Position numbers and translations under genes: made by a program. This document shows, piece after piece, positions 28,150 through 41,558 of a stretch of DNA of 64,000 nucleotides. The DNA is from Arbacia lixula (taxonomy: Eukaryota; Echinodermata; Echinoidea; Arbacioida; Arbaciidae). The number at the start of each line of letters is the position of its first letter. Positions within the stretch are counted from its first letter, which is position 1. Below the pieces are notes generated by a model. It worked only from the letters and a program-made list of their open reading frames with translations, did not search any database and had not been told where the DNA came from. The DNA is taken from NCBI GenBank assembly GCA_963669155.1, contig OZ022596.1, forward strand, positions 9,916,353-9,980,352. Direction: 5' to 3'.

Positions 28150-29717
28150 ACGAGACATACTTGTGGACAAGTATAAGCTGGACTATAGACCTTCATTCGT
28201 GACACCATCTATCCATAAGCAATGTGAGACATCGCTCAAGAAAGCTCATAGGGCACCTATTATACTAACATTTCAGAGACTTTCCTAAATGGTTACATGT
28301 TTATGCTAACGTGATTAATAGTCATGTAAGAGAATGGGGCGAGAGAAAAAGAATTGGAAAGAAAATCTCAAAGAGAATGACAAAGTGAGGCATAGAACAG
28401 AAGAAGATGGCAAAATAAACATTGCAAAAGGAATGCAAAAGTTGACCCTACCCACGCCAGGAATCGAACCGGGGGCCTCGAGATCTTTAAACGGCGCCTT
28501 ACCTATTGAGCCACAAATCTTCCCATTCACTTAACACGTAATGCCCAGCAGGGGCTAGAATGATTAAGAAATCGATATTCAAGCTGAAATTTCACCATGA
28601 TCCCGACATCTGATTAAAAAATAGAGACAACATTCCGGAAAGCTCGTAGACTCAGCTACAACATACTGAAATTTCAGAGTGAAAGCTTGACATATTAGTG
28701 AGATACATCTCCTAGAAGCTCGTCATGTCATTTCATAAATACCACTTCCATTGACATAACACGGAAGTGCGATTTTGACATTCATGCGTATAATGAAATT
28801 TACACCGTGAAGACGTCATCAAAATGAAAAATGAAGGCAACTCCTACTATGGAGCGAGGTCTCAGCTACAACATACTGAAATTTGGGAGAAAATTGACCA
28901 TGAATTACTGAGATACACAAAAGCGGGTAAAAAAGTTCATGACGTCATACATGAAAAATCATTTTTTCGATTCATATGGCAATATGATGACATCAACATA
29001 AATTTAAAAGGTAAATCGAACATTAAATCACATCTACATTTCCCACTCTTTCAGAATATTGAAAAAAAATTGGGGGTCACCGGCCATTCTGAAGAGCTAT
29101 GGCCGATTGAAGGTAGTCATGTTTTTTGCAATATTTGCACACAAAAACGTATTGACGCACGCGCAGACTTTGAACTTTGACGCACCCGCACGACCTTGTT
29201 ATTGCATGGAAATGGCTCAAAATGACAGGATGTGTTGTATGTAGTGTCAGTAACATGAATCCAGTAAAAAAACAGAATTTTGACGTTTTGTTCGCGTTAC
29301 GCACGAAAAAACGCGCGAACGCGCGCGCACGCGCGGAAATTTTTGAAATGCTAGAAATGGCCTGAAACATACGCAAAACAATTTTGAGTTGATTTGGAGC
29401 ATTTTAAAATTTTGCGCGCGCGTTTTTGCACTAACGTACGCGTACGCGCGCGTTTTTTTTCAATGAAATTAATTAACTACTCATTAATTATATGCATGTC
29501 AAATTTCATTACACAGAGATGACCAGTTCTAGAGCTACATGAGGTAATAGTTTTTCATTAAACTGCTCGTAGATGACGTCACGATGACGTCATGACCTTG
29601 AAAATGTTGCTGTAACATGTTCACATATATGTCCATACATGATGAACATTTCATGAAATATGGCTTATGCATTGTTGAGATATCCATGTCACAAAAATTT
29701 GGAATAAAAATAAATAA
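28150..29717. repeat. Array unit, A type
   Basis: 1,568 bp, missing about 57 bp just after the start. tRNA-derived segment at 28447-28521 (minus). Almost the same as 39872-41558 on the far side of the B block. Confidence 0.88.
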
Positions 29718-31571
29718 ACGAGACATACTTGTGGACAAGTATAAGGTGGTCTGCATTGGCAAATTCATGCACTGACATGGGCTAGAAAATGCACGGTGAT
29801 ATGGACCTTCAATCGTGACACCATCTATTCATAAGCAATCAGAGACTCCGCTCAAGAAAGCTCATAGCGCACCTACAATGTCTACTAACGTACATTTCAG
29901 AGACATGCCTAAATGGTTACATGTATATTGTGCTAACATGTAATTAATAGCCACGTAAGATAAAGGGGCGAGAGAAAACGAATGGGAAAGAAAATCTCAA
30001 AGAGAAAGACAAAGTGAGGGATAGAACAGAAGAAGATGGCAAAAGAAACATTGTAAAAGGAATGCGAAAATTTACCCTACCCACTCCAGGAATCGAACCG
30101 GGGGCCTCGAGATCTTAAAACGCGGCGCCTTACCAATTGAGCCACACATCTTCCCATTCACTTAACACGTAATGCCCAGCAGGGGCTAGAATGATTAAGA
30201 AATTGATATTCAAGATGAAATTTCGCCATGATCGCGACATCTGATTGAAAAATAAAGATGACGTCCCCGAAAGCTAGTAGACTCAGCTACAACATACTAA
30301 AATTTCAGAGTAACAGAATTGAACATAAGCGAGATACAGCTCCTAGAAGATCGTCATGTCATTTAATAAATACCCCTTCCATTGACATAACACGTACTTA
30401 CGATCGATTTTGACATTAATGTCTATAATCAAATTCATACCATGAAGATAGAATCCTATTGAAATATTAGGGCTACTTTCTCATAGAGCAATGTCTCAGC
30501 TATCACATACTGAAATTTGGAACAAAATTGACCAAAGATTACTGAGATACGCAAGAATGGGTAAAAAAGTTTATGACGTCATACATGAAAATTGATTTTT
30601 TCGATTCATATGGCAATATGATGACGTTACGATGTATTTAACGACCAAATGATACATGAAATAGCATCTACAGTTGCCACTCTTTCAAAATATGAAAAAA
30701 AAATTGGGGGTCACCAGCCATTCTGAGGAGCTATGGCCGATTGAAGGTGGTCATGTTTTTTGCAATATTTCCACACAAAAACGTATTGACGCACGCGCGG
30801 ACTTTGAACTTTGACGCACCCGCACGACCTTATTATTGCATAGAAATGGCTCAAAATTTCAGGATGTGTTGTTTGAAGTGTCAGAAACATGAATCCAGTG
30901 AAAAAACGGTTTTCCGACGTTGCGTTTGCTAAACGCACGGAAAAACGCGCGCGCGCGCGCGTACGCGCGGAAATTTGAAAAATGCTAGAAATGGCCTCAA
31001 ACATATGCAAAACAATTTCTAGTTGATTTGGAGCATTTTTTTATTTTACGCGCGCGTTAATGCACTAACGTACGCGTACGCGCGCGTTTTTTTCATTGAA
31101 ATTAATTGTCTTGTCATTAATTATACACATGCCAAATTTCATTACACAGAGATGAACGGTTTTAGAGCTACATGAGATAATCGATTTTCATTAAATTGCT
31201 CGTGCATGACGTCACGATTACGTAATGACCTTGAAAATGTTGCTGGACCATGTTCACATATATACCTATACATGATGAACATTTGATGAAACATGGTCCA
31301 TGCATTGTTGAGATATCCATGTCACAAAAAATAGGAATAAAAATAAATAATAATAATAAAGAAAGAAAATTCGGACAAAAACAAGAGGTGATCTGCCATG
31401 GCATGGCAGACCACCTAATAATAATAATAAAGAAAGAAAATTCGGACAAAAACAAGAGGTGATCTGCCATGGCATGGCAGACCACCTAATAAAGAAAGAA
31501 AATTCGGACAAAAACAAGAGGTGATCTGCCATGGCATGGCAGACCACCTAATAATAATAATAATAATAATA
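29718..31571. repeat. Array unit, B type, with three hairpin modules
   Basis: 1,854 bp. tRNA-derived segment at 30075-30151 (minus). The extra length over 1,632 bp is three hairpin modules and TAA repeats at 31360-31571. Confidence 0.9.
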
Positions 31572-33203
31572 ACGAGACATACTTGTGGACAAGTATAAGG
31601 TGGTCTGCATTGGCAAATTCATGCACTGACATGGGCTAGAAAATGCACGGTGATATGGACCTTCAATCGTGACACCATCTCTTCATAAGCAATCAGAGAC
31701 TCCGCTCAAGAAAGCTCATAGCGCACTTACAATGTCTACTAACGTACATTTCAGAGACATGCCTAAATGGTTACATGTATATTGTGCTAACATGTAATTA
31801 ATAGCCACGTAAGATAAAGGGGCGAGAGAAAACGAATGGGAAAGAAAATCTCAAAGAGAAAGACAAAGTGAGGGATAGAACAGAAGAAGATGGCAAAAGA
31901 AACATTGTAAAAGGAATGCGAAAATTTACCCTACCCACTCCAGGAATCGAACCGGGGGCCTCGAGATCTTAAAACGCGGCGCCTTACCAATTGAGCCACA
32001 CATCTTCCCATTCACTTAACACGTAATGCCCAGCAGGGGCTAGAATGATTAAGAAATTGATATTCAAGATGAAATTTCGCCATGATCGTGACATCTGATT
32101 AAAAAATAAAGATGACGTCCCCGAAAGCTAGTAGACTCAGCTACAACATACTAAAATTTCAGAGTAACAGAATTAAACATAAGCGAGATACAGCTCCTAG
32201 AAGATCGTCATGTCATTTAATAAATACCCCTTCCATTGACATAACACGTACTTACGATCGATTTTGACATTAATGTCTATAATCAAATTCATACCATGAA
32301 GATAGAATCCTATTGAAATATTAGGGCTACTTTCTCATAGAGCAATGTCTCAGCTATCACATACTGAAATTTGGAACAAAATTGACCAAAGATTACTGAG
32401 ATACGCAAGAACGGGTAAAAAGGTTTATGACGTCATACATGAAAATTGATTTTTTCGATTCATATGGCAATATGATGACGTTACGATGTATTTAACGACC
32501 AAATGATACATGAAATAGCATCTACAGTTGCCACTCTTTCAAAATATGAAAAAAAAATTGGGGGTCACCAGCCATTCTGAGGAGCTATGGCCGATTGAAG
32601 GTGGTCATGTTTTTGCACACAAAAACGTATTGACGCACGCGCGGACTTTGAACTTTGACGCACCCGCACGACCTTATTATTGCATAGAAATGGCTCAAAA
32701 TTTCAGGATGTGTTGTTTGCAGTGTCAGAAACATGAATCCAGTGAAAAAACGGTTTTCCGACGTTGCGTTTGCTAAACGCACGGAAAAACGCGCGCGCGC
32801 GCGCGTACGCGCGGAAATTTGAAAAATGCTAGAAATGGCCTCAAACACATGCAAAACAATTTCTAGTTGATTTGGAGCATTTTTTTATTTTACGCGCGCG
32901 TTAATGCACTAACGTACGCGTACGCGCGCGTTTTTTTTCATTGAAATTAATTGTCTTGTCATTAATTATATACATGCCAAATTTCATTACACAGAGATGA
33001 ACGGTTTTAGAGCTACATGAAATAATAGATTTTCATTAAATTGCTCGTGCATGACGTCACGATTACGTAATGACCTTGAAAATGTTCCTGTGACATGTTC
33101 ACATATATACCTATACATTATGAACATTTGATGAAACATGGTCCATGCATTGTTGAGATATCCATGTCACAAAAAATAGGAATAAAAATAAATAATAATA
33201 ATA
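31572..33203. repeat. Array unit, B type
   Basis: 1,632 bp. tRNA-derived segment at 31929-32007 (minus). No hairpin module. Confidence 0.9.
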
Positions 33204-34835
33204 ACGAGACATACTTGTGGACAAGTATAAGGTGGTCTGCATTGGCAAATTCATGCACTGACATGGGCTAGAAAATGCACGGTGATATGGACCTTCAATC
33301 GTGACACCATCTATTCATAAGCAATCAGAGACTCCGCTCAAGAAAGCTCATAGCGCACCTACAATGTCTGCTAACGTACATTTCAGAGACATGCCTAAAT
33401 GGTTACATGTATATTGTGCTAACATGTAATTAATAGCCACGTGAGATAAAGGGGCGAGAGAAAAGGAATGGGAAAGAAAATCTCAAAGAGAAAGACAAAG
33501 TGAGGGATAGAACAGAAGAAGATGGCAAAAGAAACATTGTAAAAGGAATGCGAAAATTTACCCTACCCACTCCAGGGATCGAACCGGGGGCCTCGAGATC
33601 TTAAAACGCGGCGCCTTACCAATTGAGCCACACATCTTCCCATTCACTTAACACGTAATGCCCAGCAGGGGCTAGAATGATTAAGAAATTGATATTCAAG
33701 ATGAAATTTCGCCATGATCGCGACATCTGATTAAAAAATAAAGATGACGTCCCCGAAAGCTAGTAGACTCAGCTACAACATACTAAAATTTCAGAGTAAC
33801 AGAATTGAACATAAGCGAGATACAGCTCCTAGAAGATCGTCATGTCATTTAATAAATACCCCTTCCATTGACATAACACGTACTTATGATCGATTTTGAC
33901 ATTAATATCTATAATCAAATTCATACCATGAAGATAGAATCCTATTGAAATATTAGGGCTACTTTCTCATAGAGCAATGTCTCAGCAATCACATACTGAA
34001 ATTTGGAACAAAATTGACCAAAGATTACTGAGATACGCAAGAACGGGTAAAAAAGTTTATGACGTCATACATGAAAATAGATTTTTTCGATTCATATGGC
34101 AATATGATCACGTTACGATGTATTTAACGACCAAATGATACATGAAATAGCATCTACAGATCCCACTCTTTCAAAATATGAAAAAAAAATTGGGGGTCAC
34201 CAGCCATTCTGAGGAGCTATGGCAGATTGAAGGTGGTCATGTTTTTGCACACAAAAACGTATTGACGCACGCGCGGACTTTGAACTTTGACGCACCAGCA
34301 CGACCTTATTATTGCATGGAAATGGCTCAAAATTTCAGGATGTGTTGTTTGCAGTGTCAGAAACATGAATCCAGTGAAAAAACGGTTTTCCGACGTTGCG
34401 TTTGCTAAACGCACGGAAAAACGCGCGCGCGCGCGCGTACGCGCGGAAATTTGAAAAATGCTAGAAATGGCCTCAAACATATGCAAAACAATTTCTAGTT
34501 GATTTGGAGCATTTTTTTATTTTACGCGCGCGTTAATGCACTAACGTACGCGTACGCGCGCGTTTTTTTTCATTGAAATTAATTGTCTTGTCATTAATTA
34601 TATACATGCCAAATTTCATTACACAGAGATGAACGGTTTTAGAGCTACATGAAATAATAGATTTTCATTAAATTGCTCGTGCATGACGTCACGATTACGT
34701 AATGACCTTGAAAATGTTCCTGTGACATGTTCACATACATACCTATACATGATGAACATTTGATGAAACATGGTCAATGCATTGTTGAGATATCCATGTC
34801 ACAAAAAATAGGAATAAAAATAAATAATAATAATA
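33204..34835. repeat. Array unit, B type
   Basis: 1,632 bp. tRNA-derived segment at 33561-33640 (minus), with one change in the B box (GATCCC for GATTCC). Confidence 0.9.
33561..33640 (-). repeat. tRNA-derived segment (representative of ten in the array)
   Basis: On the minus strand each full unit reads TGTGGCTCAATTGGTAAGGC (A-box-like), an anticodon-loop-like TTTTAAGATC, and GGTTCGATTCC (B box). The TAAGGCGC run and TTAAGATC recall tRNA-Leu(UAA). The acceptor and anticodon stems do not pair well, so this is a tRNA-derived or SINE-head sequence, not a working tRNA. Others: 28447-28521, 30075-30151, 31929-32007, 35194-35270, 36911-36990, 38532-38609, 40220-40293, 41906-41980, 43497-43573. Confidence 0.65.
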
Positions 34836-36454
34836 ACGAGACATACTTGTGGACAAGTATAAGGTGGTCTGCATTGGCAAATTCATGCACTGACATGGGC
34901 TAGAAAATGCACGGTGATATGGACCTTCAATCGTGACACCATCTATTCATAAGCAATCAGAGACTCCGCTCAAGAAAGCTCAGAGCGCACCTACAATGTC
35001 TACTAACGTACATTTCAGAGACATGCTTAAATGGTACATGTATATTGTGCTAACATGTCATTAATAGCCACGTAAGATAAAGGGGCGAGAGAAAACGAAT
35101 GGGAAAGAAAATCTCAAAGAGAATGACAAAGTGAGGGATAGAACAGAAGAAGATGGCAAAAAAAAACATTGTAAAAGGAATGCAAAAATTTACCCTACCC
35201 ACTCCAGGAGTCGAACCGGGGGCCTCGAGATCTTAAAACGCGGCGCCTTACCAATTGAGCCACACATCTTCCCATTCACTTAACACGTAATGCCCAGCAG
35301 GGGCTAGAATGATTAAGAAATTGATATTCAAGATGAAATTTCGCCATGATCGCGACATCTGATTGAAAAATAAAGATGACGTCCCCGAAAGCTAGTAGAC
35401 TCAGCTACAACATACTAAAATTTCAGAGTAACAGAATTGAACATAAGCGAGATACAGCTCCTAGAAGATCGTCATGTCATTTAATAAATACCCCTTCCAT
35501 TGACATAACACGTACTTACGATCGATTTTGACATTAATGTCTATAATCAAATTCATACCATGAAGATAGAATCCTATTGAAATATTAGGGCTACTTTCTC
35601 ATAGAGCAATGTCTCAGCTATCACATACTGAAATTTGGAACAAAATTGACCAAAGATTACTGAGATACGCAAGAACGGGTAAAAAAGTTTATGACGTCAT
35701 ACATGAAAATTGATTTTTTCGATTCATATGGCAATATGATGATGTTACGATGTATTTAACGACCAAATGATACATGAAATAGCATCTACAGTTCCCACTC
35801 TTTCAAAATATGAAAAAAAAATTGGGGGTCACCAGCCATTCCGAGGAGCTATGGCCGATTGAAGGTGGTCATGTTTTTGCACACAAAAACGTATTGACGC
35901 ACGCGCGGACTTTGAACTTTGACGCACCCGCACGACCTTATTATTGCATAGAAATGGCTCAAAATTTCAGGATGTGTTGTTTGCAGTGTCAGAAACATGA
36001 ATCCAGTGAAAAAACGGTTTTCCGACGTTGCGTTTGCTAAACGCACGGAAAAACGCGCGCGCGCGCGCGTACGCGCGGAAATTTAAAAAATGCTAGAAAT
36101 GGCCTCAATTATATGCAAAACAATTTCTAGTTCATTTGAAGCATTTTTTTATTTTACGCGCGCGTTAATGCACTAACGTACGCGTACGCGCGCGTTTTTT
36201 TTCATTGAAATCAATTGTCTTGTCATTAATTATATACATGCCAAATTTCATTACACAGAGATGAACGGTTTTAGAGCTACATGAAATAATAGGTTTTCAT
36301 TAAATTGCTCGTGCATGACGTCACGATTACGTAATGACCTTGAAAATGTTCCTGTGACATGTTCACATATATACCTATACATGATGAACATTTGATGAAA
36401 CATGGTCCATGCATTGTTGAGATATCCATGTCACAAAAAATAGGAATAAAAATA

Positions 36455-36487
<33 letters not shown>

Positions 36488-36553
36488 GAAAGAAAATTCG
36501 GACAAAAACAAGAGGTGATCTGCCATGGCATGGCAGACCACCTAATAATAATA
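34836..36553. repeat. Array unit, B type, one hairpin module
   Basis: 1,718 bp. tRNA-derived segment at 35194-35270 (minus). One hairpin module at 36482-36544 with a lengthened AAT run. Confidence 0.9.
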
Positions 36554-38174
36554 ACGAGACATACTTGTGGACAAGTATAAGGTGGTCTGCATTGGCAAAT
36601 TCATGCACTGACATGGGCTAGAAAATGCACGGTGATATGGACCTTCAATCGTGACACCATCTATTCATAAGCAATCAGAGACTCCGCTCAAGAAAGCTCA
36701 TAGCGCACCTACAATGTCTACTAACGTACATTTCAGAGACATGCCTAAATGGTTACATGTATATTGTGCTAACATGTAATTAATAGCCACGTAAGATAAA
36801 GGGGCGAGAGAAAACGAATGGGAAAGAAAATCTCAAAGAGAAAGACAAAGTGAGGAATAGAACAGAAGAAGATGGCAAAAGAAACATTGTAAAAGGAAAG
36901 CGAAAATTTACCCTACCCACTCCAGGAATCGAACCGGGGGCCTCGAGATCTTAAAACGCGGCGCCTTACCAATTGAGCCACACATCTTCCCATTCACTTA
37001 ACACGTAATGCCCAGCAGGGGCTAGAATGATTAAGAAATTGATATTCAAGATGAAATTTCGCCATGATCGCGACATCTGATTAAAAAATAAAGATGACGT
37101 CCCCGAAAGCTAGTAGACTCAGCTACAACATACTAAAATTTCAGAGTAACAGAATTGAACATAAGCGAGATACAGCTCCTAGAAGATCGTCATGTCATTT
37201 AATAAATACCCCTTCCATTGACATAACACGTACTTACGATCGATTTTGACATTAATGTCTATAATCAAATTCATACCATGAAGATAGAATCCTATTGAAA
37301 TATTAGGGCTACTTTCTCATAGAGCAATGTCTCAGCTATCACATACTGAAATTTGGAACAAAATTGACCAAAGATTACTGAGATACGCAAGAACGGGTAA
37401 AAAAGTTTATGACGTCATACATGAAAATTGATTTTTTTCGATTCATATGGCAATATGATGACGTTACGATGTATTTAACGACCAAATGATACATGAAATA
37501 GCATCTACAGTTCCCACTCTTTCAAAATATGAAAAAAAAATTGGGGGTCACCAGCCATTCTGAGGAGCTATGGCCGATTGAACGTGGTCATGTTTTTGCA
37601 CACAAAAACGTATTGACGCACACGCGGACTTTGAACTTTGACGCACCCGCACGACCTTATTATTGCATAGAAATGGCTCAAAATTTCAGGATGTGTTGTT
37701 TGCAGTGTCAGAAACATGAATCCAGTGAAAAAACGGTTTTCCGACGTTGCGTTTGCTAAACGCACGGAAAAACGCGCGCGCGCGCGCGTACGCGCGGAAA
37801 TTTAAAAAATGCTAGAAATGGCATCAAACATATGCAAAACAATTTCTAGTTGATTTGGAGCATTTTTTTATTTTACGCGCGCGTTAATGCACTAACGTAC
37901 GCGTACGCGCGCGTTTTTTTTCATTGAAATTAATTGTCTTGTCATTAATTATATACATGCCAAATTTCATTACACAGAGATGAACGGTTTTAGAGCTACA
38001 TGAGATAATCGATTTTCATTAAATTGCTCGTGCATGACGTCACGATTACGTAATGACCTTGAAAATGTTGCTGGACCATGTTCACATATATACCTATACA
38101 TGATAAACATTTGATGAAACATGGTCCATGCATTGTTGAGATATCCATGTCACAAAAAATAGGAATAAAAATAA
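36554..38174. repeat. Array unit, B type
   Basis: 1,621 bp. tRNA-derived segment at 36911-36990 (minus). No hairpin module and a short tail. Confidence 0.9.
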
Positions 38175-39871
38175 ACGAGACATACTTGTGGACAAGTATA
38201 AGGTGGTCTGCATTGGCAAATTCATGCACTGACATGGGCTAGAAAATGCACGGTGATATGGACCTTCAATCGTGACACCATCTATTCATAAGCAATCAGA
38301 GACTCCGCTCAAGAAAGCTCATAGCGCACCTACAATGTCTACTAACGTACATTTCAGAGACATGCCTAAATGGTTACATGTATATTGTGCTAACATGTAA
38401 TTAATAGCCACGTAAGATAAAGGGGCGAGAGAAGACGAATGGGAAAGAAAATCTCAAAGAGAAAGACAAAGTGAGGGATAGAACAGAAGAAGATGGCAAA
38501 AGAAACATTGTAAAAGGAATGCGAAAATTTACCCTACCCACTCCAGGAATCGAACCGGGGGCCTCGAGATCTTAAAACGCGGCGCCTTACCAATTGAGCC
38601 ACACATCTTCCCATTCACTTAACACGTAATGCCCAGCAGGGGCTAGAATGATTAAGAAATTGATATTCAAGATGAAATTTCGCCATGATCGCGACATCTG
38701 ATTAAAAAATAAAGATGACGCCCCCGAAAGCTAGTAGACTCAGCTACAACATACTAAAATTTCAGAGTAACAGAATTGAACATAAGCGAGATACAGCTCC
38801 TAGAAGATCGTCATGTCATTTAATAAATACCCCTTCCATTGACATAACACGTACTTACGATCGATTTTGACATTAATGTCTATAATCAAATTCATACCAT
38901 GAAGATAGAATCCTATTGAAATATTAGGGCTACTTTCTCATAGAGCAATGTCTCAGCTATCACATACTGAAATTTGGAACAAAATTGACCAAAGATTACT
39001 GAGATACGCAAGAACGGGTAAAAAAGTTTATGACGTCATACATGAAAATTGATTTTTTCGATTCATATGGCAATATGATGACGTTACGATGTATTTAACG
39101 ACCAAATGATACATGAAATAGCATCTACAGTTCCCACTCTTTCAAAATATGAAAAAAAAATTGGGGGTCACCAGCCATTCTGAGGAGCTATGGCCGATTG
39201 AAGGTGGTCATGTCTTTGCACACAAAAACGTATTGACGCACGCGCGGACTTTGAAATTTGACGCACCCGCACGACCTTATTATTGCATAGAAATGGCTCA
39301 AAATTTCAGGATGTGTTGTTTGCAGTGTCAGAAACATGAATCCAGTGAAAAAACGGTTTTCCGACGTTGCGTTTGCTAAACGCACGGAAAAACGCGCGCG
39401 CGCGCGCGTACGCGCGGAAATTTGAAAAATGCTAGAAATGGCATCAAACATATGCAAAACCATTTCTAGTTGATTTGGAGCATTTTTTTATTTTACGCGC
39501 GCGTTAATGCACTAACGTACGCGTACGCGCGCGTTTTTTTTCATTGAAATTAATTGTCTTGTCATTAATTATATACATGCCAAATTTCATTACACAGAGA
39601 TGAACGGTTTTAGAGCTACATGAAATAATAGATTTTCATTAAATTGCTCGTGCATGACGTCACCATTACGTAATGACCTTGAAAATGTTCCTGTGACATG
39701 TTCACATATATACCTATACATGATGAACATTTGATGAAACATGGTCCATGCATTGTTGAGATATCCATGTCACAAAAAATAGGAATAAAAATAAATAATA
39801 ATAATAATAAAGAAAGAAAATTCGGACAAAAACAAGAGGTGATCTGCCATGGCATGGCAGACCACCTAATA
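38175..39871. repeat. Array unit, B type, one hairpin module
   Basis: 1,697 bp. tRNA-derived segment at 38532-38609 (minus). One hairpin module at 39804-39868. Last B unit before the A units resume. Confidence 0.9.
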
Positions 39872-41558
39872 ACGAGACATACTTGTGGACAAGTATCAGG
39901 TGGTCTGCATTGGCAAATTCATGCACAGACATGGGCTGGAAAATGCACGGTGAACTATAGACCTTCATTCGTGACACCAACTATCCATAAGCAATGTGAG
40001 ACAGCGCTCAAGAAAGCTCATAGGGCACCTATTATACTAAAATTTCAGAGAATTTCCTAAATGGTAACATGTTTATGCTAACGTGATTAATAGTCATGTA
40101 AGAGAATGGGGTGAGAGAAAAAAGAATTGGAAAGAAAATCTCAAAGAGAATGACAAAGTGAGGCATAGAACAGAAGAAGATGGCAAAATAAACATTGCAA
40201 AAGGAATGCAAAAGTTGACCCGACCCACGCCAGGAATCGAACCGGGGGCCTCGAGATCTTAAAACGGCGCCTTACCTATTGAGCCACAAATCTTCCCATT
40301 CACTTAACACGTAATGCCCAGCAGGGGCTAGAATGATTAAGAAATCGATATTCAAGCTGAAATTTCACCATGATCCCGACATCTGATTAAAAAATGGAGA
40401 CAACGTTCCGGAAAGCTCGTAGACTCAGCTACAACATACTGAAATTTCAGAGTGAAAGCTTGACATATTAGTGAGATACATCTCCTAGAAGCTCGTCATG
40501 TCATTTCATAAATACCACTTCCATTGACATAACACGGAAGTGCGATTTTGACATTCATGCGTATAATGAAATTTACACCGTGAAGACGTCATCAAAATGA
40601 AAAATGAAGGCAACTCCTACTATGGAGCGAGGTCTCAGCTACAACATACTGAAATTTGGGAGAAAATTGACCATGAATTACTGAGATACACAAAAGCGGG
40701 TAAAAAAGTTCATGACGTCATACATGAAAAATCATTTTTTCGATTCATATGGCAATATGATGACATCAACATAAATTTAAAAGGTAAATCGAACATTAAA
40801 TCACATCTACATTTCCCACTCTTTCAGAATATTGAAAAAAAATTTGGGGTCACCGGCCATTCTGAAGAGCTATGGCCGATTGAAGGTAGTCATGTTTTTT
40901 GCAATATTTGCACACAAAAACGTATTGACGCACGCGCAGACTTTGAACTTTGACGCACCCGCACGACCTTGTTATTGCATGGAAATGGCTCAAAATGACA
41001 GGATATGTTGTATGTAGTGTCAGTAACATGAATCCAGTAAAAAAACAGAATTTTGACGTTTTGTTCGCGTTACGCACGAAAAAACGCGCGAACGCGCGCG
41101 CACGCGCGGAAATTTTTGAAATGCTAGAAATGGCCTGAAACATATGCAAAACAATTTTGAGTTGATTTGGAGCATTTTAAAATTTTGCGCGCGCGTTTTT
41201 GCACTAACGTACGCGTACGCGCGCGTTTTTTTTCAATGAAATTAATTAGCTACTCATTAATTATATGCATGTCAAATTTCATTACACAGAGATGACCAGT
41301 TCTAGAGCTACATGAGGTAATAGTTTTTCATTAAACTGCTCGTAGATGACGTCACGATGACGTCATGACCTTGAAAATGTTGCTGTAACATGTTCACATA
41401 TATGTCCATACATGATGAACATTTCATGAAATATGGCCTATGCATTGTTGAGATATCCATGTCACAAAAATTTGGAATAAAAATAAATAAATAAATAATA
41501 AAGAAAGAAAATTCTAACGAAATTAAGAGGTGATCTGTCGTTGGCGACAGACCACCTA
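39872..41558. repeat. Array unit, A type, one hairpin module
   Basis: 1,687 bp. tRNA-derived segment at 40220-40293 (minus). Nearly identical to 28150-29717. One hairpin module of the second type at 41498-41555. Confidence 0.9.

Noticed and set aside
28824-29180. 118-codon ORF in array units, nearly identical at 40597-40953
   Set aside because: Broken in the third A unit and not open in B units. Similarity follows the DNA repeat, with no sign of coding constraint.
33561-33640. Functional tRNA-Leu gene cluster in the array
   Set aside because: A- and B-box-like motifs are good, but the acceptor and anticodon stems do not pair. More likely tRNA-derived repeat sequence.
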